This document shows positions 1 to 7,408 of a stretch of 64,000 bases of DNA, piece by piece. Origin of the DNA: Deltaproteobacteria bacterium UBA2409 (lineage in GTDB: Bacteria > Bdellovibrionota_C > UBA2361 > DDRT01). Each line of letters starts with the position of its first letter. Position 1 is the stretch's first letter. The stretch spans positions 84,657 to 148,656 of the forward strand of contig DDRT01000020.1 in NCBI GenBank assembly GCA_002343185.1. Direction: 5' to 3'. The notes under the pieces were generated by a model that worked only from the letters and a program-made list of their open reading frames with translations, had not been told where the DNA came from and made no database searches. The translations under genes and the position numbers were made by a program.

Positions 1-1
1 T

Positions 2-67
2 GTTGCAGCACCTGTTGTGTTAGCCTGGCATAAGTTTAGAGGTGGAAAAATTGAGGTTGTTGAGTAA
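2..67 (+). CDS. 3' end of an unidentified gene (partial)
   Basis: An open frame enters from the left edge and ends at TAA 65-67; the last residues read VAAPVVLAWHKFRGGKIEVVE in two short blocks (VAAPVVLAWH, then KFRGGKIEVVE). The small hydrophobic block followed by a charged tail could be the end of a membrane or secreted protein, but 21 residues are too few to name a family. It converges on the methyltransferase gene whose stop lies 21 bp downstream. No hairpin is seen in that short gap. Confidence 0.4.
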   Translation, partial: VAAPVVLAWHKFRGGKIEVVE

Positions 68-88
68 CCACAAGAATCATGTCTTGCC

Positions 89-757
89 TCATTCTTGCTT
101 ATAAACATATAACCTTTGCTCACCCGCAATAAACTCTTTTTGATGATGCAGGTGCAAGGGAAAAGAGTTTACTAAGAAAACAGGCTTTTGATTTAGTGCT
201 TTATATTTCTCTGTAACTTTTTTCATCGGATCTGGAGATAAAAAGGCATAAAGAAAATCTGCCTTATTCCAATCCTGATTCCAAAAGTTTTTGTATCTAA
301 TTTTAATGTTCTTATGTGGAATGCTAAGGATATAAGCAACAAAAAATGGAACTACTCCAAGTTCAAAGCCGTAAAAAATCCCATTAGGAAACTTTTTTGC
401 CAAAGCTCTTAAGACACTACCAGTACCGCAGCCAAGGTCGAAAAATGTGAAGCTATTATTTGGTAGCTCTTCAGCAATTGATTCAATAATCAGATCATTT
501 GATAAAAACAACGGAGCCTTTGTTCGTAGTACCGGAGCAAATACTAAAAGTAGTAAAATCAGGCTAATTAATGGAAAAAAAGGGTTTACATCAGGAAGCA
601 GAAAAATTACGGGCAGTAAGAGATTTAATAATATCCATGGCAATGAAAGTCTAAGTGACATAGCAATTAGACCACTGACTAGCATATGAACTATAGAACT
701 TTCAGTTAATGTTCCGGCAGTATAGCCAAGGATCTGTGCTATTAGTGTCCAGATCAT
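89..757 (-). CDS. membrane-anchored class I SAM-dependent methyltransferase
   Basis: 222 residues. The first ~75 are hydrophobic, with two or three membrane segments. A Rossmann methyltransferase fold follows with a clear motif I (FFDLGCGTGSVL, about residues 105-116) and a later SPDPM block. The membrane anchor plus short MTase domain recalls the FAM173/ATPSCKMT type of lysine methyltransferases, but that is inference from layout only and the substrate is unknown. The start ATG overlaps the stop of the upstream DnaJ-like gene by 4 bp (ATGA), so the two are translationally coupled. Confidence 0.75.
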   Translation of the reverse strand: MIWTLIAQILGYTAGTLTESSIVHMLVSGLIAMSLRLSLPWILLNLLLPVIFLLPDVNPFFPLISLILLLLVFAPVLRTKAPLFLSNDLIIESIAEELPNNSFTFFDLGCGTGSVLRALAKKFPNGIFYGFELGVVPFFVAYILSIPHKNIKIRYKNFWNQDWNKADFLYAFLSPDPMKKVTEKYKALNQKPVFLVNSFPLHLHHQKEFIAGEQRLYVYKQE

Positions 758-1590
758 ACAAGAGGGTTTGGTAGAGAGCGCTTTAGATTATATGACAATG
801 ATTCAATTGCACTTTGAACTCCCAAGGAAACCTCTTCAGGAAGTTGAATTAAAACCTGGTAAAATAGATCCCCACGTCCTCTTGAAGTCTCTATTCCTTT
901 TCCTTTCACGCGAAGCTCAGTTCCACTCTGACAAAGAGGAGGAATTGATAAGGTTATAGGATCATCCAGAGTAGGAACAGTAATTTTAGCACCTGCAACA
1001 GCTTCATTTAGTGTTACAGGGAGCTTAACTATAATTCCCCTTCTTTCAAGTGATAGAACCGGATGAGGCATATGCCTTAAAACACAGATTATCTCCTCTC
1101 TAGCAGATCTAGAGGAAAGCCTGACAATCTCTCCGTCTCTAGCACCTTTAGGAATAGTGACAGAGATCCTTCTCGTAGCCTCAGGTTCTACAAAATCAAC
1201 TGTCTTAACTCCACCCTTAATAGCTTCCTCTATAGATATTGAGACTTCAATTACAGATACTTTATGTGTTGGTGTTGGGATTGATTGAGCTGTTTTTACA
1301 AAAAGGCTCTTAAGTCCATCAAGCAAATTTGGTTTTTTAGGGGTTGGCCTTGAAGGTCTTTTTGGGCGGGGCCTCTGTTGTTCATTAGGCTTTATCTGCT
1401 TATCATATTCTCTACGTTTATCAGGATCGCTTAAGATAGCGTAAGCTTGGGCTATCTGCTGGAACTTATTCTTTGAAGCATTCTCGGGGTTTACATCTGG
1501 GTGATATCTACGTGCAAGTATTCTGTAGGCTCGTCTGATTTCATCAGGGGTTGCTCTTGGATGTAATCCTAAAGTTTTATAGTGATTCAT
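754..1590 (-). CDS. DnaJ/CbpA-type J-domain co-chaperone
   Basis: A J domain at the N-terminus (YKTLGL..., HPD tripeptide, DPDKRREYD) is followed by a proline/lysine-rich linker and two C-terminal substrate-binding subdomains, including PVTLNEAVAGAKITVPTLDD and the VKGKG block. There is no Gly/Phe region and no CxxCxGxG zinc finger, so it is of the CbpA/type II-III kind, a DnaK partner. A TTG at 1617 would add nine residues (MKNSDILKV); I prefer the ATG at 1588-1590, which gives the usual MNHYKTLG start. It is the first gene of a two-gene operon with the membrane methyltransferase. Confidence 0.85.
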   Translation of the reverse strand: MNHYKTLGLHPRATPDEIRRAYRILARRYHPDVNPENASKNKFQQIAQAYAILSDPDKRREYDKQIKPNEQQRPRPKRPSRPTPKKPNLLDGLKSLFVKTAQSIPTPTHKVSVIEVSISIEEAIKGGVKTVDFVEPEATRRISVTIPKGARDGEIVRLSSRSAREEIICVLRHMPHPVLSLERRGIIVKLPVTLNEAVAGAKITVPTLDDPITLSIPPLCQSGTELRVKGKGIETSRGRGDLFYQVLIQLPEEVSLGVQSAIESLSYNLKRSLPNPLV

Positions 1591-1640
1591 CACTTTAAGA
1601 ATATCGCTATTTTTCAAGTAATGATACGGTTTAACTATTC

Positions 1641-2243
1641 ATGACAAATGTTGCTAGAGCTCAGGTAGACCTGATTAAGAAGTGTTTATTGAAGGTAGGG
1701 ATAGTTGACGAGGACTACGCAAGAGCCCTTTATGCTAATTTTAAAAAGACTCCAAGAGAAGAGTTCCTAAGTGGTGATGTATACGGAGAACAAAAAATTT
1801 CACTTGGATTCGACCAGTTTGCAGAGTCTTTTTATGAGCTGGTCAGGGTACTATCTCTTTTGGGAATACAGAAGAACACTAGAGTTCTTGAGATTGGAAC
1901 CGGCAGCGGATACTCGACAGCAATTATGGAATCTCTTGGCGCTACGGTTTTCTCAAAAGAAAAAGTTGGATTAATTGCTCAATCAGCAAGGAAGAATCTT
2001 GATAGACTTGGATTTTCAAAATCAGTAGTAAACGTTGGAGATGGATTAGTTGGATGGAGAGAGGCGAGTCCATTTGATAGAATTGTATCATGGGTGCCAT
2101 TAACAGAGATTCCACGCTCTCTTACTTCTCAACTAAAACCACAAGGAAGATTAGTTTGTTCGCTAATTGGCGATAAAGAAGTTCAAACTCTCACTATGTT
2201 CCGGGATGGAGAACAGATTAGCTTCGAGAGGTTTTATCTCTGA
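1641..2243 (+). CDS. protein-L-isoaspartate O-methyltransferase-like protein
   Basis: 200 residues, the length of bacterial Pcm. Motif I is clear (VLEIGTGSGYSTAIME, near residue 85), with later family blocks (VNVGDGLVGW, FDRIV, LKPQGRLVCSL). The pre-motif I loop that normally reads like TISQPY and shapes the isoaspartyl site is replaced here by ISLGFDQFAES. The fold assignment is safe, but repair of isoaspartyl residues is not certain. The gene diverges from the DnaJ-like gene, with a 50 bp spacer. Its stop overlaps a possible CTG start of the peptidase gene downstream. Confidence 0.75.
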   Translation: MTNVARAQVDLIKKCLLKVGIVDEDYARALYANFKKTPREEFLSGDVYGEQKISLGFDQFAESFYELVRVLSLLGIQKNTRVLEIGTGSGYSTAIMESLGATVFSKEKVGLIAQSARKNLDRLGFSKSVVNVGDGLVGWREASPFDRIVSWVPLTEIPRSLTSQLKPQGRLVCSLIGDKEVQTLTMFRDGEQISFERFYL

Positions 2244-2260
2244 GAATTTTATTTCTTTTA

Positions 2261-2716
2261 GTGCTCTTTTGTTCATGCTCATCCAGATCAATTGAGATAG
2301 ATGATTTCGGGTATGCAAATAAGTATTTAGGAAATTTAAAACTCCCAGTAAGGTCTAATAGAATCTCTTCAAAATTTGGACCTAGAAGAGGACGACTACA
2401 CAAGGGTATAGATATTCCAGCACCAAGGGGTACCGCTGTTTTTGCTGCCCATGATGGAGAGGTAATTCATTCAGGTAGATACTTTTCAGGTTATGGCACA
2501 ACAGTGATTTTGAAAGATAATAACTTCCTCACGGTATATGCACACTTAAGTCATACGTTGCTTACAAAGGGTAGAAAAGTAAAAGCAGGTGATCCAATTG
2601 GTGAGGTAGGAGCAACTGGAAATGCAACCGGCAATCATCTTCATTTTGAAACAAGGATAATTATTGAAGATGGAAAGTCAGTAGCTGTTGATCCAGAGCG
2701 ATTTCTTAAAGGCTAG
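2261..2716 (+). CDS. M23 (LytM-like) metallopeptidase, probable lipoprotein
   Basis: The peptidase M23 domain is complete: HKGIDIPAP with zinc ligands His47 and Asp51 (numbered from the GTG), the YAHLS strand, and NHLHFE with the HxH pair. The family cuts peptidoglycan cross-links or, in degenerate forms, activates amidases; here the ligands are present. The GTG start at 2261 leaves a truncated signal. In-frame codons before it, from a CTG at 2240 that overlaps the upstream TGA, would give RILFLLVLFCSCSS, a good lipoprotein signal with a Cys acceptor. I think the real start is upstream and non-standard. Probable operon with the isoaspartyl-MT-like gene. Confidence 0.85.
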   Translation: MLFCSCSSRSIEIDDFGYANKYLGNLKLPVRSNRISSKFGPRRGRLHKGIDIPAPRGTAVFAAHDGEVIHSGRYFSGYGTTVILKDNNFLTVYAHLSHTLLTKGRKVKAGDPIGEVGATGNATGNHLHFETRIIIEDGKSVAVDPERFLKG

Positions 2717-2736
2717 GCCGGCTCAATTTATGTATA

Positions 2737-2774
2737 AACTTGGGGGTCAGGCCTGCCGGCCTGACCCCCAAGTT
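2737..2774. repeat. GGGGTCAGG-family palindrome, copy 1
   Basis: Perfect 17-bp arms (AACTTGGGGGTCAGGCC and its reverse complement) around the loop TGCC. It sits just after the M23 gene, between it and the convergent tRNA-Arg, where a bidirectional terminator would be useful. Four related copies lie elsewhere in the window. Confidence 0.9.
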
Positions 2775-3038
2775 ACAAATTTCGAACGTGCATTTTTCCC
2801 TCGGCTCGAAGCAGACTTCGTCTGCCTCGCCTCGAGCACAAACACTCGCCAGCTCGTGTTTGGTTGACCATCGCACGTTCTTCATCGTACCGAGCTCATT
2901 TTGCAAGTCTCGAAGAGACTTGCAAATCGTCCCCGGCACGATTTCCACGCCTGCGGCTTGGAAATCAGAACGATTCGCCCTTTTTTTTGGTTCGAATCAG
3001 CCAGGGAAAATTTTAAAAGTGTAAGACACTTTTAAAAT
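2775..3038. repeat. hairpin-rich non-coding stretch with tRNA 3'-end copy
   Basis: No convincing gene; open frames here are made of palindromes. Visible stems: GCAGAC-TTC-GTCTGC, AAACAC...GTGTTT, GAACGTGC paired with GCACGTTC about 85 bp later, and a perfect 12-bp hairpin at 2900-2926. A second perfect hairpin of 13 bp (3010-3038) abuts the 3' end of tRNA-Arg and, read on the minus strand, is followed by a T run, so it could end tRNA transcription. Positions 2924-2943 repeat the tRNA 3' end at 3035-3054 with 19 of 20 bases equal, and each copy is joined to one of these two hairpins. Confidence 0.8.
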
Positions 3039-3112
3039 CGTCCCCGGCATGATTCGAACATGCGACCCCCAGTTTAGGAAACTGGTGCTCTATCCTGCTG
3101 AGCTACGAGGAC
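3039..3112 (-). tRNA. tRNA-Arg (anticodon CCU)
   Basis: A full cloverleaf reads on the minus strand: acceptor GTCCTCG pairs with CGGGGAC (one G-U pair), D-stem GCTC/GAGC, anticodon stem CCAGT/ACTGG with loop TTCCTAA giving anticodon CCT, and T-arm GCATG-TTCGAAT-CATGC. 74 nt including the discriminator G; CCA is not encoded. It decodes AGG. A perfect hairpin follows directly at the 3' side and may be its terminator. Confidence 0.95.
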
Positions 3113-3155
3113 AATATTAGGCTATTTTATTCTACTTTCTATTAATGTCTATCTC

Positions 3156-4010
3156 ATGGGAGGCTATATATTAGTGAGATTGCTCTTTATTGTATTCATT
3201 CCACTATTAGCCTTTGCACAGTGTGAAGACGTAAAGTGCCTTAAGGCACCAAGCGAGATTAAACTTGATGGTCATGAAAGACGAGAATCAATATTAACGG
3301 ACCTTGGCCCGGTGACTTTTCGATGGTCAAGAAGTGTAGATGGACTTTTCTCAAAAACCCCACAGTATGCCGTGAGAGAAGCTGCCTCATTAGTAGCAAG
3401 ACTCCTTAGAGATAATGGAGAACGAGTTCAGAACGACTGGGATATCGTGATGCTTGATGAAAAACTCCCACCAAGAGAGGTTCCAATTAAGCTAATTTCT
3501 AACTGTCATCCAGGATGGATGGTTCCACCTGGTAAGATATATCTAGTTGCTCAACGAATAATCTCAGGATGTAGTGGTGTCAGAGAGGCAAGAACAAAGA
3601 TAGGTGATACGCTCTTAACAGAAGTTCTTGTGCATGAATTTGCTCATGGTGTGGAATTTCATCTACTAGGTAACAGGCAAAATCCCTCAGTCGAGGAAGC
3701 TGAAGGATTTGCAACCTGGTTCTCAGAGATGGCTCTTAAAAAAAGAGAAGGAACATTTGCGGTTTCAAAGAAACTTCTATGTCAGGAGCTCGAAAAATCA
3801 GCTGTTTCTTTTGATTCAACAGCTATAGGTTATACCTTTGCCTCAGGAGTGTATCACGTTGTTAGAAGAAGTAAGGGGGCTCGAGGAGTATTTGAGATCT
3901 TAAATAACATGAGTAAACAAGGTGGAAACTTCACTGGACATGCACTAAAGAAATTATCTATAACTGAGGCGAAATTAATTAAAGAGATTCAAAAAGTTTT
4001 TTGTAGTTAA
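3156..4010 (+). CDS. secreted zincin-like metallopeptidase of unknown family
   Basis: An N-terminal signal peptide (LLFIVFIPLLAFAQ) is followed by a domain with the zinc-binding HEFAH motif (His160, Glu161, His164 from the ATG) and EEAEGFATWF about 20 residues later, which can supply the third ligand as in gluzincin-type enzymes. Five or more cysteines suggest disulfides in the periplasm. I cannot name a family or substrate. A GTG at 3174 has a GGGAGG 10 nt upstream and begins right at the signal peptide (VRLLFIVF), so it may be the true start. Followed 17 bp later by a small membrane protein with its own AAAGGAG site. Confidence 0.75.
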   Translation: MGGYILVRLLFIVFIPLLAFAQCEDVKCLKAPSEIKLDGHERRESILTDLGPVTFRWSRSVDGLFSKTPQYAVREAASLVARLLRDNGERVQNDWDIVMLDEKLPPREVPIKLISNCHPGWMVPPGKIYLVAQRIISGCSGVREARTKIGDTLLTEVLVHEFAHGVEFHLLGNRQNPSVEEAEGFATWFSEMALKKREGTFAVSKKLLCQELEKSAVSFDSTAIGYTFASGVYHVVRRSKGARGVFEILNNMSKQGGNFTGHALKKLSITEAKLIKEIQKVFCS

Positions 4011-4027
4011 AGGAGAATTATAAAATT

Positions 4028-4399
4028 ATGTTGTCTTACGCAGTTTACAAAATGGTCCACTTTGTTGGTTTAGCACTAGCACTTTTCTCACTAGGTGCCG
4101 CAAGTGGTGCAACGATCATTTCAGGAGGAAAGCCGGAAAAGGGAAGAAAACTTTTCGCGATTGGTCATGGTATCGGAATGTTTTTAATTCTTCTTGGCGG
4201 GTTCGGAATGCTAGCTAGACTTCAGATCCACTGGCCATGGCCAAGCTTTATTGTCTCAAAGTTAGTTATCTGGGGGCTTCTAGCAGCCTGGATAGGCGTC
4301 TCATTTAGACTGTCAGCTAAGAGACCGATTTTAGCTCTTTTAGCACCAATAGCATTAGCATCGTTTGCCGTCTGGTCTGTTCTATTTATGAGAGGCTAA
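4028..4399 (+). CDS. small four-helix integral membrane protein
   Basis: 123 residues with four predicted membrane helices (about 8-28, 43-65, 74-93 and 99-121) and short polar loops. His11 and His47, near or inside helices, and an aromatic loop IHWPWP are the most distinctive points. The topology is reminiscent of small CopD/cytochrome-b561-like proteins, but no diagnostic motif proves it. A good AAAGGAG ribosome site overlaps the stop of the upstream peptidase gene, so the two are probably one operon. Confidence 0.65.
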   Translation: MLSYAVYKMVHFVGLALALFSLGAASGATIISGGKPEKGRKLFAIGHGIGMFLILLGGFGMLARLQIHWPWPSFIVSKLVIWGLLAAWIGVSFRLSAKRPILALLAPIALASFAVWSVLFMRG

Positions 4400-4537
4400 C
4401 ATCTCAAAAATCAACCAAAATAGGCAATTATTTTGATAACTTAGTAGAATTATTCTTGAATCAAACCTGTTATTTCTGACATCATTATAAGGTAGTAGTA
4501 TTAATCGTATCTTTTTGATTTTGCTAGGTTTTTGGTA

Positions 4538-4837
4538 ATGAATAAGTCAGAATTAATCGAGAAGCTCGCTAGTAAGTCAGGACTTAACGTGCTTCAGTCG
4601 GAAGAGATCGTAAATCTAATCTATAAAAGGATGCGAGATACGATGGTAAACGGTGGTCGGATAGAAATTCGCGGGTTTGGTAGTTTTGTAGTAAAAGAAT
4701 ATCAACCGTACCAGGGTCGAAACCCTAAGACCGGAGAAAAGATTCCTGTGCCTCCTAAGAAGCTCCCATTCTTTAAAGTTGGAAAGGAGCTTAAGGAAAG
4801 AATTGATGTTGTCGATGAAAACGAGAAAGGAAGATAA
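4538..4837 (+). CDS. integration host factor / HU family DNA-bending protein
   Basis: 99 residues, typical for IHF/HU. It starts MNKSELIEKLASKSG, has EIRGFGSFVVKEY and the beta-arm tip GRNPKTGEKIPVP, and ends with a charged tail. The N-terminus and arm look more like IHF-beta than HU. The family binds DNA as a dimer and bends it sharply, acting in nucleoid structure, transcription and recombination. I use the ATG at 4538; a TTG at 4532 would add two residues. The next gene starts 6 bp after the stop and the third overlaps the second, so IHF heads a three-gene unit with two unknown proteins. Confidence 0.9.
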   Translation: MNKSELIEKLASKSGLNVLQSEEIVNLIYKRMRDTMVNGGRIEIRGFGSFVVKEYQPYQGRNPKTGEKIPVPPKKLPFFKVGKELKERIDVVDENEKGR

Positions 4838-4843
4838 AAATAT

Positions 4844-5227
4844 ATGTCCATTGATTGGTTGAACGATTTAGAAAGAGCAATTGATAACGGTAAAGAAGTC
4901 TATGCATGCCCAGGAGTTAGCCGAAACCAGTGGATGATCGGAAAGTCAGTAGACGAACTTTCAAGACAAGCAAAGCGAACCGCAGACAGCAGAAAAATGC
5001 CTGTTAGTATAGTTAGACTTATTAATAAACAAGATGCAGTTGCAGGAGATCTTTTTTTGGTTCCAACAAAAATTGAAGATCCAGGTCCAAGAGGCGAACC
5101 CCAGATTCAATGGTCTACAGTAGAAACCCGCGAAGCAGCAGAGATGATGCGCGATGTAAGACAGGGCCCATCTCCTTTTTTTGCAATGCAAAGCGAAACA
5201 ACTATAAACCCAACCGAAGCCGCATGA
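4844..5227 (+). CDS. hypothetical soluble protein co-expressed with IHF
   Basis: 127 residues, no signal peptide, no membrane segment. The N-terminal 75 residues look folded, alternating helix and strand (SIDWLNDLERAI, SRNQWMIGKSVDELSRQAKR, SIVRLINK, GDLFLVP). The rest is Pro/Gln/Ser-rich and probably flexible. I do not recognise the family. The start is 6 bp after the IHF stop and the stop overlaps the next start as ATGA, so it is translated from the IHF message. A role linked to DNA or to information processing is a guess from the neighbour only. Confidence 0.65.
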   Translation: MSIDWLNDLERAIDNGKEVYACPGVSRNQWMIGKSVDELSRQAKRTADSRKMPVSIVRLINKQDAVAGDLFLVPTKIEDPGPRGEPQIQWSTVETREAAEMMRDVRQGPSPFFAMQSETTINPTEAA

Positions 5228-5490
5228 TTGGGCGGGTCATCGTTAAAGAAGTTATTAAGTCTAGGTACCCTGAAAGACCAAAAATTTGGGATCAAAGGTT
5301 CCCTGGTATTGATGTAATAATTACAGAGCAAGGTGATACGATAGAACTCTATAGCGATGGTCAACAATCTCCTCCAAAAAAGGGCTGGGTAATTTTACTT
5401 AAAGATTCAGACAATGAAGGCAGATTTACCTGGACACTTTATGGGATCCCCAAAGGTTCAGAGATTTCTGATCCACTACCCACGAGATAG
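5224..5490 (+). CDS. hypothetical small protein, third gene of the IHF unit
   Basis: 88 residues from an ATG that overlaps the upstream TGA by 4 bp. The open frame extends further upstream to 5110, but that part lies inside the previous gene, has coding-shadow composition and is not needed. The protein is rich in beta strands (VDVIITEQGDTIELY style pattern, WVILLKDS, RFTWTLYGI) with many charged and aromatic residues, like a small beta-barrel or sandwich. No family recognised. It ends 17 bp before the convergent YjeF-like gene. Confidence 0.6.
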   Translation: MIGRVIVKEVIKSRYPERPKIWDQRFPGIDVIITEQGDTIELYSDGQQSPPKKGWVILLKDSDNEGRFTWTLYGIPKGSEISDPLPTR

Positions 5491-5507
5491 TAGTTCCTCT
5501 TGGCATA

Positions 5508-6233
5508 CTATTCAGTCAATTTCTCTTCAGATAATGGAAAAATCTGTACCACTGGTTGTGAGTGAAATAAAGATGTCACATTGTTAACTGAAGCCTCGTC
5601 GTAAACTTTTCCTGGAATCGAAAGATCGCATAAATATAATCTTCCTGCATGCTCAGTAGCGTTTCTAAGACCAAAAAATGGGATACCCAATGAAATTGTG
5701 GAGGAAGAAAAAATTAATGAGCCATTTCCTGAATCAGGATCAGCTCCTATAGGAAGTCCAACTGTATGAATTGGTGTAGCAGAGTCAGTATATATATCTA
5801 AAATATTAGAGTCAGGCTTAGAACTAAGAGCTGAAAGAGATAAGTGAGAGTCATCAAGGTACTGCTTGAATTCATTGAGCGATGGAAAAGATACACCCAT
5901 ATACTCTAAAATATTTATATGTCTTTTAGTTGCTGAATTTTGTTTTTCAAGAAATACTGATGCTACACCACCTGCATTTACAAGGTGCCGCACTGCTCCA
6001 AGGGTTGCTAATCCAAATAAAGAATCATCAACGAAAACATGAATCTTACTTTCAGCTCCCGTTAAACCAAGCGCAGCTCTAGCCACCATTGCTATACTAA
6101 ATGCAGCACATTCTTCAAAAACAAGACTTGAAAGACCGCACTTAGTTTCAGCAAGAGATAGAAGAGAAGAAAAATGGGCAGCATTTGCTCCATTAAAACA
6201 ACGCCCTTCAGCATCATGAAATTGTTCAATCAC
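5508..6233 (-). CDS. degenerate YjeF N-terminal-like (NAD(P)HX epimerase-like) protein
   Basis: 241 residues. Order and spacing resemble the YjeF_N Rossmann domain: an early ECAAFSIAMVARAAL helix, a strand-helix unit FGLATLGAVRHLVNAGG that lines up with the family's D-G-L-x-A-A-R-H-L block, a V-x-F-L-E strand, and a late LCDLSIPGKVY like the family's aDIGIPxxVY. The catalytic/phosphate loop NNGGDG is missing (HVFVDDSLFG stands in its place), so epimerase activity is doubtful. It follows the Dam-type methylase by 17 bp on the same strand. Confidence 0.5.
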   Translation of the reverse strand: MIEQFHDAEGRCFNGANAAHFSSLLSLAETKCGLSSLVFEECAAFSIAMVARAALGLTGAESKIHVFVDDSLFGLATLGAVRHLVNAGGVASVFLEKQNSATKRHINILEYMGVSFPSLNEFKQYLDDSHLSLSALSSKPDSNILDIYTDSATPIHTVGLPIGADPDSGNGSLIFSSSTISLGIPFFGLRNATEHAGRLYLCDLSIPGKVYDEASVNNVTSLFHSQPVVQIFPLSEEKLTE

Positions 6234-6250
6234 AGATAAAAAGACTACCC

Positions 6251-7015
6251 TTAGAGGTTCTTAGTCGCAATGATCTCTTTAGCAGGACATCTATCCCCAT
6301 TGCAGGAGATCATTCTTGGGGCAGTAATAATTTTGAGATCAAATCCAGCCTTTTTATAAAGCTTAATAATCCTTGTAGTTGCTTGATTTGACGCTACTAT
6401 TGGTTGATCAAACTGAAGTAACCAGTCAACAAGCCTTAACTGATCCGTCCACTTGAAGGCATCTTTTGAATACGATGTAAATTCCACGTCATAAGGTGGG
6501 TCAACGTAAATAAAATCATTTCTTTTAATGGGAAGAGCTTCAAAATCTTTATTCAGGAAAGTCCAGTTTTTAAGATGTAATTTATAATCTGAAAAGTCTT
6601 TGGTATAACTAATTTTTTTATAGCTTCCGAAAGGAACATTAAACAGACCACTTTTATTAAATCTACATAAACCATTATAAGCAGTGCGATTCAGATAGTA
6701 GAAAAGTTCTGCCTTTCTCTTGTTTGATGAGCTTATCGAATTAAATTCCTGCCTACTTTCGTAAAAAAAATCCTTTTCATTTTTAAAATCGGCCCTTATT
6801 TTTAGACCTGACTTCAAATAGTTATAGAAATTGATTAGATGAGGATTAATGTCGTTCAGGAGAGCATACTTTGGTGCTAGACCTAAACTTACAGCCATAG
6901 CACCGACGAAGGGCTCTACAAGTCTTGTGCCTGGTATGTACAGTTCTTTAAGGAAAGGTAATAACCATCTCTTTCCGCCTGCCCATTTTAATGGTGGTGA
7001 TAGTTCCTTCTTCAT
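6251..7015 (-). CDS. dam: Dam-type adenine-specific DNA methyltransferase
   Basis: 254 residues, close to Dam/DpnM length. The N-terminal SAM-binding loop PLKWAGGKRW, the FVGAMAVSLGL region and the catalytic DPPYD (Asp172-Tyr175) are all present, in the alpha-group order; YLNRTAYNGLCRFNKSG and FTSYSKDAFKW match the Dam family. It should methylate adenine N6, most likely in GATC. No restriction endonuclease gene is adjacent, so it is probably an orphan methylase for replication, repair or expression control. Regulation is not evident; the upstream region is the repeat field at 7016-7408. Confidence 0.9.
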   Translation of the reverse strand: MKKELSPPLKWAGGKRWLLPFLKELYIPGTRLVEPFVGAMAVSLGLAPKYALLNDINPHLINFYNYLKSGLKIRADFKNEKDFFYESRQEFNSISSSNKRKAELFYYLNRTAYNGLCRFNKSGLFNVPFGSYKKISYTKDFSDYKLHLKNWTFLNKDFEALPIKRNDFIYVDPPYDVEFTSYSKDAFKWTDQLRLVDWLLQFDQPIVASNQATTRIIKLYKKAGFDLKIITAPRMISCNGDRCPAKEIIATKNL

Positions 7016-7408
7016 ATCGACAAGATATATCTAATTGTAAACCCAGCGCAGTTGAATTTTGAGCGTAAGCTAAAAATTTAACTGTAGCTTGGGCGAGCGC
7101 GGCTTCGCAAAGCCGCGCCGTAGACAACGCATAAACCCTGCGTCGCTTGAACCCATAACTGCTCTTATAATTAACGTCTAAGCTGAATTTGAGCCATAGT
7201 TAAATATTTTTTCGGCGCTGGGTTTAGTGTTTTCTACGGCTCGCCTTGGCTTCGCCAAGTGCTCGCTCGCCCTGCTATGCTCATACGTTTTGAGCTTTTC
7301 AAGCTCAAAACCAAATGAGCGCAGGGTTTATTCTGCCAGAACTCATTATCATAGAGAGAGATCCTGAAGTATGTACTCTTTTTCTTAGGCATGTTAGGCA
7401 ATTAGCCT
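7016..7408. repeat. 393-bp intergenic palindrome field
   Basis: No gene seen. A perfect 12-bp inverted repeat (TAAACCCAGCGC at 7038-7049 and its complement at 7215-7226) encloses a GCGCGGCT...AGCCGCGC hairpin in the frame GGGCGAGCGCGG/CCGCGCCGTAG. Further right are CTTGGC-TTC-GCCAAG and TTTTGAGCTT-TTC-AAGCTCAAAA (7289-7311). The right part (about 7232-7311) is, in reverse complement, the same element as at 28912-28993. Promoters for dam (leftward) and the SGNH gene (rightward) must lie here but none is convincing. Confidence 0.8.

Noticed and set aside
2706..3024. Open frames on both strands (80-94 codons) in the 2.7-3.0 kb stretch
   Set aside because: They are built from palindromes and tRNA 3'-end copies, have no ribosome site and no protein-like pattern.
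2924..3054. Phage or island attachment site at tRNA-Arg
   Set aside because: The duplicated 20 bp looks att-like, but no integrase or island genes lie between or near the copies; kept only as a repeat.
4456..4490. TTGAAT ... TTATAA before the IHF gene as a promoter
   Set aside because: Spacing of about 22 nt is outside the usual range; no good alternative was found.
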